DNA of 64,000 nt from an uncultured Dehalococcoidia bacterium (GTDB lineage Bacteria; Chloroflexota; Dehalococcoidia; Lucifugimonadales; UBA3495). Location: NCBI GenBank assembly GCA_958296445.1, contig OY282565.1, forward strand, positions 2,963,570 through 3,027,569. The letters are read 5' to 3'. The notes under the pieces were generated by a model. It was not told the origin of the DNA. It saw nothing but the letters and a program-made list of their open reading frames with translations, and made no database searches. Every line of letters starts with the position of its first letter. The first letter of the stretch is position 1. This document shows, one piece after another, positions 34,586 to 43,390 of this stretch. The position numbers and the translations under genes are program-made.

Positions 34586-36016
34586 ATGTTGCCATTAGGG
34601 CTGCCATTAGAAATTTCACCGGGCGGCCTTGCGGGTCTCCCGTCCGGCCGCAGGCCGGTCGAAGCCAGGCTGCGCCTGTATCAACGCTTCGCGTCCCGAA
34701 TACAAGTGAGCGACCGCTTCAGCCGCAAGCTCGTGTCTTATCAGGGAAACAAGAATTCGCCGGGTTTCCGCTGGCTGAAGTATAAAGAAGGGTTTTCCGC
34801 CGGGCTGGTAAAGGGGCTGCTGGAGCAAACCGCCGCCAAGAGTATGCTTGACCCGTTCTCCGGCGCCGGAACATCCGCCCTCACCGCTGGCAGTATGGGC
34901 ATACCGGGAACGGGCATCGAGATTATGCCCATCGGAAACTTGGCGGCCCGCGCCATCGCCGCCGCCGCCAACAATATAGACCCGGACAGCTTGGCCCAAG
35001 CGTCAAACGCTATTGCCGCCGCTATTTCGCAAGAAAGCTACGACGACAGCTTTCTATTTCCCCACGTTCCCATCACGGAACGCGCTTTCCCGGAAAACAC
35101 CGAGCAGGATTTGGCGAAAGCTCGGGAATTTATCGCCGGGGTTGCCGACCCGTCGCTTTCCATAATTTTGACTCTGGCCTGCGTAAGTGTGCTAGAGGAA
35201 ATCAGTTATACCCGCAAGGATGGGCAGTTTCTGCGGTGGGATACCCAATCAGGACGCAATGTAAGCCGGAAACTGCATAAGGCATTCATACCCACGCTAG
35301 AGGACTCGCTGCGCCGCCGCTTGTCCGAGATAGCCGCCGATATTCCGGCCATCAAGCAACGGTATGGCGGGGCCGCCACCGAGTTTATAGACGGTTCCAG
35401 CCTCATTGAACTCCGCCATCTGCCAACGGAATCTTTCGACGCCGTTGTAACCTCGCCTCCCTACGCCAACCGCTATGATTACACCCGCACCTACGCTTTG
35501 GAGCTGGCCTACCTCGGATATGACGCCGACCGGCTCAAAGAACTGCGCCAAGCCCTGCTGTCCGCAACCGTCGAAAACCGCTCCAAGCGGGATGCTCTGG
35601 CTAGGGAGTATAGCGAGTCTGCCCGATTCGCCAACGCCGTCGCAATGGCCGACTGCCAAGAAGCGTTGCAGGAAGCTCTGGGAATCCTGAAAGCAAATGC
35701 CGAGCATCTAAGCAATCGCAACGTTATCAGCCTAGTAGAAAACTATTTCACCGAAATGGCCCTGATAATCAGCGAGTTGGGACGGCTGGTCACTCCGGGC
35801 GGCAGCGTGTTTATGGTAAACGACAACGTCCGCTACCACGGCGAGGAAATCCCGGTAGACCTAATTCTATCGGATTTCGCCGAGCAATCCGGTTTCCGGT
35901 GCAAAGCTATCTGGACTCTCAAACAAGGCAAAGGCAATTCCAGCCAGCAAATGGGCCGCTACGGCCGCCAAGAAATCCGCAAGTGCGTCTACCACTGGAG
36001 CAAATGCGATGGCTGA
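34586..36016 (+). CDS. Type II DNA methyltransferase, SPPY type
   Basis: A 476-residue DNA methyltransferase. The AdoMet-binding motif I is LDPFSGAGTSALTA (about residues 87-100) and the catalytic motif IV is VTSPPYANRYDYTRTYALEL (about 290-309). SPPY is typical of N4-cytosine and some N6-adenine enzymes, and motif I before motif IV fits the alpha-like order. The gene converges on the SacI-family nuclease gene with a 17-base gap, so it belongs to this restriction-modification cluster. The start is uncertain; the ATG at 34586, 14 bases after aroB, is used, but the first 30 residues (PLGLPLEISPGGLAGLPSGR) look non-conserved. Confidence 0.85.
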   Translation: MLPLGLPLEISPGGLAGLPSGRRPVEARLRLYQRFASRIQVSDRFSRKLVSYQGNKNSPGFRWLKYKEGFSAGLVKGLLEQTAAKSMLDPFSGAGTSALTAGSMGIPGTGIEIMPIGNLAARAIAAAANNIDPDSLAQASNAIAAAISQESYDDSFLFPHVPITERAFPENTEQDLAKAREFIAGVADPSLSIILTLACVSVLEEISYTRKDGQFLRWDTQSGRNVSRKLHKAFIPTLEDSLRRRLSEIAADIPAIKQRYGGAATEFIDGSSLIELRHLPTESFDAVVTSPPYANRYDYTRTYALELAYLGYDADRLKELRQALLSATVENRSKRDALAREYSESARFANAVAMADCQEALQEALGILKANAEHLSNRNVISLVENYFTEMALIISELGRLVTPGGSVFMVNDNVRYHGEEIPVDLILSDFAEQSGFRCKAIWTLKQGKGNSSQQMGRYGRQEIRKCVYHWSKCDG

Positions 36017-36033
36017 ACGGGAAATGCGCCTTT

Positions 36034-37143
36034 TCATAAATTCTGAAGTAATTTCTGCCATGCCAGCTTATGGCCTGGCTGCGTTACTCGGTCGTTCAAT
36101 TCTTGGCCTACCAGCGTCAAAAATTGCGTCCGGCTTGATTCCCCGGCTATGGACAAAGCTACCCGCAACAGAGTGTCAATGCTCAGACGGTAGACGTTTA
36201 TTCCCAAAGCGAATTCCCGTTCCGTCCGCTCTGTTATTGCCGGAGTGTCGGGCGTCTGAGTTGCCATTGCGAACAGTATCTCTCTAACGTCGCTTCGCCG
36301 GGCCTTTCCTATGGCGGTCTCAACATCATGCAGCTCAATCGCGCGGTCTTTAACCTCTACGGCCAGCGCCGGGGCATCTTGGAAATAGCAGATTACATCG
36401 CCGGGGCTGGCAGATGCGGCGTCCGCCTCGTTTATTCCCTGCCTGACTACCCTGTCGAAAATTCCAAACCTTTCTGCAATGGTTCGCATAAGAGCGGCGG
36501 TTAAGATTTGCGCCCTTTCGCCGCCGCTAGGTTCGTTGAGAAAATCGGCTGCCAACTTGGCTGTTGCATCAAGGGAAATGCGTTGCGGCACGTCGAACTG
36601 AACCGCCAATTCGTTGTATCGCCGGGCCAGTGATACTAGACAAGCGCGTAACCGGGATTCCGTGTATTCTGGATCATTCTGTTGCTGAACTTCGGTAAGC
36701 AGGGCAACCAGATTATCCCAAAGATTCTTGTATTGCACGGGCTCGCGCCCGCCGTCCAATCGCGCCCTTCGCAAGGGATTGCTGACGTAGGGGTCTTGAC
36801 TGGTTCCCAAGACTTGCCCGGTTCCATTAACCCACGGAACAACGTTTGCGCTGCAAAAGCTCCTGGCATCCCACCGCCCGTCGGCTTCAGCGGTTTCGGC
36901 ATTGCCGCGTTGAATACTGAGAGCGTCCCGCGATGCATCAACTGCTTTGCCCAATAGTTGCGTAAGTAGAGAGTAGCGGATGCTCACCACTTGGCAAGTG
37001 ACAAGCTCGTGTATGGTGTCGTCAACCGCCGCGCCTGGAGCGGCTAAGGTTTCGGCCCATAAAACGCGCAACAATGCCAGCCCCGGCGGCGGCGCAGGTT
37101 CCGGGGGCGCGGGTTCCTGTTCTATGTTATCGGGTTCAAGCAT
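36034..37143 (-). CDS. Restriction endonuclease, SacI family
   Basis: A 369-residue protein that looks like the SacI restriction endonuclease family: STRYSLLTQLLGKAVD-like helix followed by RWDARSFCSANVVPW and LGTSQDPYVSNPLRR, a pattern I recall from that family. The PD-(D/E)xK core is seen as GDVICYFQDAPALAVEVKDR near residues 255-275, with EVK as the catalytic strand. It would cut unmethylated DNA; the founding enzyme cuts GAGCTC, but specificity here is not known. Its start overlaps the D12-class methylase gene by 22 bases. Family assignment rests on motif memory and needs a profile search. Confidence 0.75.
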   Translation of the reverse strand: MLEPDNIEQEPAPPEPAPPPGLALLRVLWAETLAAPGAAVDDTIHELVTCQVVSIRYSLLTQLLGKAVDASRDALSIQRGNAETAEADGRWDARSFCSANVVPWVNGTGQVLGTSQDPYVSNPLRRARLDGGREPVQYKNLWDNLVALLTEVQQQNDPEYTESRLRACLVSLARRYNELAVQFDVPQRISLDATAKLAADFLNEPSGGERAQILTAALMRTIAERFGIFDRVVRQGINEADAASASPGDVICYFQDAPALAVEVKDRAIELHDVETAIGKARRSDVREILFAMATQTPDTPAITERTEREFALGINVYRLSIDTLLRVALSIAGESSRTQFLTLVGQELNDRVTQPGHKLAWQKLLQNL

Positions 37144-37991
37144 ATCGGCTCATAATTCATCCACAGCGATTCCTGCCGGGGTTGGCGCACCGAATGGCAG
37201 TTCTTTTCCGGGCCGTCTACCCGGCGCCAGTCTGCGTAAATGGAATCGTACAAATCGCTCCGGTAGCCGGATATGGCGGCGCGGCCCTTAATTCCATTAA
37301 GTAATTGGGCCAGTTCCGTGTGGTCGGAGTCGGACATTTCGCCATAGTAGGCGTGACTGTCGCCCCGCGCGTCATGCACATAGGGCGGGTCGAGGTAAAA
37401 CAGCGTGTCCGGGGTATCGTAACGTTCAATGACTTCCAAAGCCGGGGCGTTGTCTATCTGCACCCGCAGCAGCCGGTCTATTATCAGGGGCAGGCCGTCA
37501 ATGGCGCCTATCCAGCGCGACACGGCGCCGGCCATTCCTGAGCGGGATGTTAGGATGCAGTGGGCCCACCGGCCCGCGGATGACGCTTGGGCCAGCCCGG
37601 TTCTGGTTTGCCGGGCCCGTACATAAAACCGCCGCGCCCGTTCTACGGTGTCTAGCCCGCATTGCGGGGTGCAGGCCAGTTCCAGCTCCTCCCGGGAAAA
37701 GGGAGTAAGGGCAATTCCCCGCAACAAGCGTTCCCCTTGCTCGGGATGGCGCAGCGTGGCGAAAAAGTTTACCAGTTCGGAATCTAGGTCGTTGTAAGTT
37801 TCTACCGGGGCCGGTTCGCGGTTTATCAATACCGCCGCCGAGCCGCCGAACACGTCGCAAAAATGCGCTGCGTCGGCCGGCAGATGGGGCAGCAGAAAAT
37901 CTAGGTGACTGAATTTGCCGCCATACCAGCCAAAGGCGATTTTCCTTTTAGCCTTGCGGTTCGATGGCGAAATTCTGCGCGTTTGGGACAT
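37122..37991 (-). CDS. DNA adenine methylase, D12 (Dam) class
   Basis: A 289-residue N6-adenine methyltransferase of the D12/Dam class. Motif I-like KIAFGWYGGKFSHLDFLLPH lies at residues about 17-36, the adjacent FCDVFGGSAAVLINR at about 44-58, ETYNDLDSELVNFFATLR follows, and catalytic motif IV is FYLDPPYVHD near residue 192. The last 22 bases overlap the start of the SacI-family nuclease gene. It would protect host sites. With the SPPY methylase the cluster holds two methyltransferases for one nuclease, as seen where the two strands or two subsites need separate enzymes. Confidence 0.88.
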   Translation of the reverse strand: MSQTRRISPSNRKAKRKIAFGWYGGKFSHLDFLLPHLPADAAHFCDVFGGSAAVLINREPAPVETYNDLDSELVNFFATLRHPEQGERLLRGIALTPFSREELELACTPQCGLDTVERARRFYVRARQTRTGLAQASSAGRWAHCILTSRSGMAGAVSRWIGAIDGLPLIIDRLLRVQIDNAPALEVIERYDTPDTLFYLDPPYVHDARGDSHAYYGEMSDSDHTELAQLLNGIKGRAAISGYRSDLYDSIYADWRRVDGPEKNCHSVRQPRQESLWMNYEPICLNPIT

Positions 37992-38087
37992 CGGCTGCCG
38001 CTCCGTATTATGTCATTATCCGTTCTACCGGCCACGAATTATAGAGAACTGTACGCAATTCCCGCCTTTGCCGTCAATGGCGAAATG

Positions 38088-39134
38088 TCAGCGATTATTC
38101 CGCCCCCGCAGCAGCATTGCCAGTAGCAGCAGGCACATTCCGCCGCCGCTGCCCAGCAGCACTACCGACGCGGCGGTGGACAGGAAGCCTGCTCCGGCTA
38201 CGGCTTGGGATATTTCCTCCAGCGCCACCGCTACTCCGCCTGTCAGAATCAGGACGCCGTAGAGGAATCGGATGCGCGACGGCTCGATGTGCCGGGTGGC
38301 GCTGGCCCCCATCTGCGAGCCGATGGACGCCGCCGCCAGCATCAGCGCCGCCATCACCGGGTCAACCCGGTCGGACAAGGCGTAGGCGAAAGTTCCCACC
38401 GAGCCGGTAATGATTATCTGAAACAGGTCGGTGCCTATGGCTACCACGGTGGGGATGCCCAGAACGTAGATCAGCACCGGCATAAGGATGAACCCCCCGC
38501 CGGCGCCCAGCAGCCCCGCGATGAACCCGATGCCGAACCCGATGCCCACCGGCACGAACACCGATATGCGGTCTATCCCCGAAACGGGCAGGGCCACGTA
38601 GGTGGGAATCCAGCCCACCCCTGGCAGCCCGACCCGGTGCGGCGGGATTCGCAGCCCCCGAACCCGTTGGGCCAGCCCGGCGGTGGTGACTTCCTCCTCC
38701 CGGTCACTGGCCCGCCCCCCGGCGCGGCGGCGGGTGCGCCAGTAGTCGTACAGGATGAACAGCCCCAGCGACGACAAGAAACCCACGTAGATATATCGGA
38801 TGACCGGCCCGGCCACGCCGGCGGCTTCCAGCGACGAGTTGACCCATTCCGCCAAGAAAATGGCCGGAATGGTGCCGGTGACCATCAACGCCCCCAGCTT
38901 GAAATCCACGTTGCCCAAGCTGCGGTGCTTGAAAGTGTTGATAATGGAAGTGCCCATAACCAGGGTGAGGCCGGTGCCGACGGCGTACACCGGCGGCACG
39001 CCGAACACCAGCAGCCCGCCGGTAATCAGGAACCCGCCGCCCACGCCAAAAAACCCCCCCAAAGTCCCCACAATCAGGCCGAGGAACACCAGCAGGGCCG
39101 GGTGAATGACAACATCGGCGTTAGGAAAGTACAT
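38088..39134 (-). CDS. TauE/SafE family permease (sulfite/sulfonate exporter type)
   Basis: A 348-residue membrane protein of the TauE/SafE family with two halves, each with the family's glycine-rich loop: GTLGGFFGVGGGFLITGGLL at about 23-42 and AGLLGAGGGFILMPVLIYVL near 206-225. Eight or so membrane helices are expected. A charged cytoplasmic loop (TRRRAGGRASDREEEVT) links the halves. Members export sulfite, sulfoacetate or other small anions; the substrate here is unknown. The start overlaps the end of a small membrane protein gene by 14 bases. Confidence 0.89.
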   Translation of the reverse strand: MYFPNADVVIHPALLVFLGLIVGTLGGFFGVGGGFLITGGLLVFGVPPVYAVGTGLTLVMGTSIINTFKHRSLGNVDFKLGALMVTGTIPAIFLAEWVNSSLEAAGVAGPVIRYIYVGFLSSLGLFILYDYWRTRRRAGGRASDREEEVTTAGLAQRVRGLRIPPHRVGLPGVGWIPTYVALPVSGIDRISVFVPVGIGFGIGFIAGLLGAGGGFILMPVLIYVLGIPTVVAIGTDLFQIIITGSVGTFAYALSDRVDPVMAALMLAAASIGSQMGASATRHIEPSRIRFLYGVLILTGGVAVALEEISQAVAGAGFLSTAASVVLLGSGGGMCLLLLAMLLRGRNNR

Positions 39135-39309
39135 TATCCCCGTCCGGCGGCGGCCCGCCCCGCCGTCCCCGGCGCAGCGCCCCCGCCGCCCGGAAAAGCG
39201 CGGCCCAAAAGGCGCTCAAGGACAGCGCGGCGGCGGCCATCACTCCCAGCACGAAGCAGGCCCACAACAGCGGCGGCCCGCCGCTAAGTCCGGCCAAAAA
39301 CTCGTTCAT
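39121..39309 (-). CDS. Small membrane protein upstream of TauE gene
   Basis: A 62-residue protein with one or two hydrophobic segments (LLWACFVLGVMAAAALSLSA) and a basic glycine-rich tail (ALRRGRRGGPPPDGD). It overlaps the TauE-family gene by 14 bases and is probably translated in concert with it. Function unknown. Confidence 0.55.
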   Translation of the reverse strand: MNEFLAGLSGGPPLLWACFVLGVMAAAALSLSAFWAALFRAAGALRRGRRGGPPPDGDNVLS

Positions 39310-39369
39310 ACCCTCACTAGGCTATACTGAATAGGCCACTAGGGATAATAAAGCAAAAGCCCGGGTATC

Positions 39370-39530
39370 GGGGCAATCCCACTCACGAGCATCGGGGCAA
39401 TCCCATTCACGGGCCTTGGGGCAATCCCATTCACGAGCATCGGGGCAATCCCATTCACGGGCCTTGGGGCAATCCCATTCACGAGCATCGGGGCAATCCC
39501 ATTCATGGGCCTCGGGGCAATCCCATTCAA
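39370..39530. repeat. 24-bp minisatellite, two alternating forms
   Basis: Units of 24 bases, GGGGCAATCCCATTCACG followed by AGCATC or GGCCTT, alternate strictly, giving a 48-base higher-order period and about six and a half units. It is open in a minus-strand frame as NGIAPRPV/NGIAPMLV repeats, but lacks a start context. It lies between the TauE operon and tgt. Confidence 0.9.
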
Positions 39531-39557
39531 CCGAATGTCACCTTGAGCAACCCCTTT

Positions 39558-40843
<1,286 letters not shown>

Positions 40844-40857
40844 GCCCGAAAGCCGCT

Positions 40858-40942
40858 GAAACGCAAAGACGCGATGGCGCAAGGATGCAATGTCATCAAA
40901 AAATATCCATTGCGTTCTTGCGTCATCGCGTCGCTGTGTTAA
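40858..40942. repeat. Long imperfect inverted repeat with CGCAAAGACGC arms
   Basis: AACGCAAAGACGCGATGGCG with AAGGATGCAATG pairs with CATTGCGTTCTTGCG and TCATCGCGTCGCTGTGTT across about 15 AT-rich bases. It follows tgt closely and may act as its terminator. A related CGCAAAGACGC segment is at 56231. Confidence 0.7.
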
Positions 40943-40946
40943 AGCG

Positions 40947-41060
40947 AAAATTGCGAAATTACTTCCGCCGTCTGTCATTCTGAGCAAAGCGAAGAATCTC
41001 GTCTTGGCCGGTGAGACCCTTCGCTCCGCTCAGGGTGACAATGGGGAATTTCGCAATTTT
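40947..41060. repeat. MITE-like element with GTCATTCTGAGC core
   Basis: A 114-base element with terminal inverted repeats AAAATTGCGAAATT and AATTTCGCAATTTT around a GTCATTCTGAGC-type REP core. It is flanked by the direct repeat GTGTTAAAGC (40936-40945 and 41064-41073), as a target duplication would look. The right flank ends directly at the stop of the MoaD/ThiS-like gene. A second element of the same build is at 58310-58478. Confidence 0.8.
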
Positions 41061-41073
41061 CTCGTGTTAAAGC

Positions 41074-41352
41074 CTACCGCCCGCCTGCCACGGCCGGCAC
41101 GATGCTAACCTCGTCGCCGGAGGTGGTGGCGGTGTCCAGCCCGTCCAGAAAGCGCACATCCTCGCCGTTCAGGTAAATGTTGACGAAGTAGCGCAGCTCG
41201 CCGTTTTCGTCCAGCAGCCGCTCCTTGAAGCCGGGGAAGGCGCCCTCCAGCTCATTAACCATCGCGCCCAAGTCGCCGGACTGCACTTCCACCTTGTCCT
41301 GCCCGTTGGTCATCCGCCGCAGCGGGGTAGGGATACGAACCACAACGCTCAT
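41074..41352 (-). CDS. MoaD/ThiS-family ubiquitin-like sulfur carrier
   Basis: A 92-residue beta-grasp protein, MSVVVRIPTPLRRMTNGQDK to the C-terminal IVPAVAGGR. Family features: LNGEDVRFLDGLDTATTSGD and EVSIVPAVAGG. MoaD, ThiS and CysO carry sulfur as a thiocarboxylate on a free C-terminal Gly-Gly. Here one arginine follows the GG, so either it must be trimmed or it acts otherwise. It lies on the same strand as a coiled-coil protein and threonine synthase-like PLP enzyme, which recalls the CysO-CysM pairing. The MITE-like element ends right at the stop codon. Which pathway it serves is not shown. Confidence 0.83.
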   Translation of the reverse strand: MSVVVRIPTPLRRMTNGQDKVEVQSGDLGAMVNELEGAFPGFKERLLDENGELRYFVNIYLNGEDVRFLDGLDTATTSGDEVSIVPAVAGGR

Positions 41353-41453
41353 CAGGGGAACTCCTGCCGGTGAGTTGATAATATGGAAGGCGAAGGGCGG
41401 AAATCCGCCGGTTTCGCTATTTTAATTGGCAAAATTTTTATTCCAGACGCGGC

Positions 41454-41936
41454 CTAGCCCCCGACAAACCGGCTGGCGAATATCGAAACCACCACCGCGC
41501 CGCCAATGCCTAGCAGCACGTAAACCAGCCGGTCTACCCGCCGGTTCACTTCCCGCACTCCGTTACTCAATTCCTGCACCCGGCTATCAATATAGGCTTT
41601 CATATCCCGCTGGTTATTGTCAATGTAGGCTTTCGTTTCCCGCTGCCCGTTCTCGAACTCGGCTTTCAGTTCCTGATAGCGGCTGTCAATATAGGCTTTC
41701 AGTTCCTGCTGGCCTTCCTTCGTTTCCCGCTGCCCGTTCTCGAAGTCGGCTTTCAGTTCCTGATAGCGGCTGTCAATATAGGCTTTCAGTTCCTGCTGGC
41801 CTTCCTTCAGTTCCCCCTGACCCCGCAGGAGCGCGGCGGCAGTTCCTTCCAGCCGCCCTATGGCCCGCCACAGTTCGGCGTAGTCGGAGGGGGCCGGGTC
41901 AGCCGGGGGCGGCGCCGGGTTTGCGCTGGTGGTCAT
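41454..41936 (-). CDS. Coiled-coil protein with C-terminal membrane anchor
   Basis: A 160-residue protein of unknown function: a proline-rich start (SANPAPPPADPAPS), a long charged coiled coil and a C-terminal membrane helix (LVYVLLGIGGAVVVSIFASR). The coiled coil contains two nearly identical 29-residue blocks, EGQQELKAYIDSRYQELKA plus D/EFENGQRETK, coded by an 87-base tandem repeat that differs by one base, then partial copies (KAYIDNNQRDM, KAYIDSRVQEL). The recent repeat suggests length variation. It starts 20 bases after the threonine synthase gene. The plan (tail-anchored coiled coil) resembles several other small proteins here, with reversed topology. Confidence 0.75.
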   Translation of the reverse strand: MTTSANPAPPPADPAPSDYAELWRAIGRLEGTAAALLRGQGELKEGQQELKAYIDSRYQELKADFENGQRETKEGQQELKAYIDSRYQELKAEFENGQRETKAYIDNNQRDMKAYIDSRVQELSNGVREVNRRVDRLVYVLLGIGGAVVVSIFASRFVGG

Positions 41937-41956
41937 AGTTAGCTCCCGCCGCGGGG

Positions 41957-43231
41957 TTAATTCAGAAAGGCGGCCTCGAAGGACGTCATTGTGGGGCGCA
42001 CCGACAGCGGGTTGACCACCTCGTCCTCTACCGCCTCCTGGGTCTTTAGGCCGTTGCCGGTGATGTAGACTACGGTCAGCTCGTCGGGCTTGATCGCCCC
42101 CTGCTCCGCCAAGTGGGCCAGGCACGACACCGTTACGCCGCCCGCGGTTTCGGTGAAAATGCCCTCGGTTTCGGCCAGCAGCCGGATGCCGCTCACGATG
42201 CGATCCTCCGGCACCGCGTAGGCCGTCCCCCCGGAGTTGTTGATCACCCGCAACGAATATATGCCGTCGGCCGGGTTCCCGATTGCCAGCGACTTCGCCA
42301 GACTGTCCGGGCGCACCGGCGTAACGCGGGCGTCGTCCTTGTCCCACGCGCTCACTATCGGCGAGCAGCCCTCGGCCTGCGCCATGTGCATCCGCGTGGT
42401 CACCGCCGGATGATGCACCGTGTTCTGGTCGGGGCCGAAAGAACTGGCCTCCACTCCTTCCAGCAGCCCTAGGCAGGCCATTTCGTTAAAGCCCTTCCAG
42501 ATCTTGGTGAACATCGCGCCCGACGCCGACGGCACCACCACATGGTCGGGCAGCCGCCAGCCGAGCTGCTCCGCCACCTCATAGCCCAGCGTCTTGCTGC
42601 CCTCGGCGTAGTAGGGGCGCATATTGATGTTGACGAAAGCCCAGTTGTAGTTGTCGGCCAGCTCGCTGCACAGCCGGTTCACCTGGTCATAAGTGCCGTC
42701 CACTGCCACCAGCGTCGGCGCGTAAATCGCGGCGCCGATGATTTTGCCCCGCTCCAGGTCCGACGGGATAAACACCACGGCGCGGACACCGGCGCGGGCG
42801 GCGTGCGCGGCGACGCTACAGGCCAGGTTGCCTGTGGACGCGCAGGCCAGCGTCTCAAAGCCGAACTCCACGGCTTTGGTCGCCGCCACCGATACCACCC
42901 GATCCTTGAAAGAGAACGACGGATTCACGCTGTCGTTCTTGATATAAAGGTTGTTCAGCCCCAGCCGCCGGCCCAGATTGCGGGCCTTAATCAGCGGCGT
43001 ATAGCCCGCCATAATGTCCACCGGGTCATCGCTTTCGGCGGGCAGCAGGTCGCCGTAGCGCCAGATGCTCAACGGCCCGGCGGCGATGCGGTCGCGGCTC
43101 ACCACCTCGGCGATGGTCGCGTAGTCATAGACCACTTCCAGCGGGCCAAAGCAGAAATCGCACACGTTCAGGGGGTCGGCGGGCGACTCCCGCCCGCACT
43201 CGCGGCACTTGAGACCACTAACAAAAGCCAC
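41957..43231 (-). CDS. thrC: Threonine synthase (PLP-dependent)
   Basis: About 424 residues of a fold-type II PLP enzyme that turns O-phosphohomoserine into threonine. The N-terminus has a zinc-finger-like C-R-E-C ... C-D-F-C pair (about residues 7-27), as in one threonine synthase subgroup. The PLP lysine is in NPSFSFKDRVVSV (about 103-115), the phosphate-binding loop is ACASTGNLACSVAAHAA and VVPSASGAMFTKIWKGF follows. I choose GTG at 43231, with a GGAGG box about 11 bases upstream, because it directly precedes the zinc motif; the frame extends upstream without a match to the family. Substrate could be another phospho-amino acid. Confidence 0.87.
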   Translation of the reverse strand: MAFVSGLKCRECGRESPADPLNVCDFCFGPLEVVYDYATIAEVVSRDRIAAGPLSIWRYGDLLPAESDDPVDIMAGYTPLIKARNLGRRLGLNNLYIKNDSVNPSFSFKDRVVSVAATKAVEFGFETLACASTGNLACSVAAHAARAGVRAVVFIPSDLERGKIIGAAIYAPTLVAVDGTYDQVNRLCSELADNYNWAFVNINMRPYYAEGSKTLGYEVAEQLGWRLPDHVVVPSASGAMFTKIWKGFNEMACLGLLEGVEASSFGPDQNTVHHPAVTTRMHMAQAEGCSPIVSAWDKDDARVTPVRPDSLAKSLAIGNPADGIYSLRVINNSGGTAYAVPEDRIVSGIRLLAETEGIFTETAGGVTVSCLAHLAEQGAIKPDELTVVYITGNGLKTQEAVEDEVVNPLSVRPTMTSFEAAFLN

Positions 43232-43390
43232 TGTTCCCAGGTTCCTCCGCCCCAAAAATAAACAGCCAACCCAACCCGCCCTTTCCGGCTGGCAGGGCAA
43301 AACGCCCGGCGCAAAAAGCCCCAAGCTGCCGCCGATACTAGCAAAGCCCCCCCGCGTTGTCAACCGGCCCGCGACAGCGGCGCGGCGCGG

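Noticed and set aside
39370..39530. 24-base repeats resembling a short CRISPR or a coding repeat
   Set aside because: Repeats are head to tail without spacers; the minus-strand open frame lacks a ribosome binding site and runs into a REP element.
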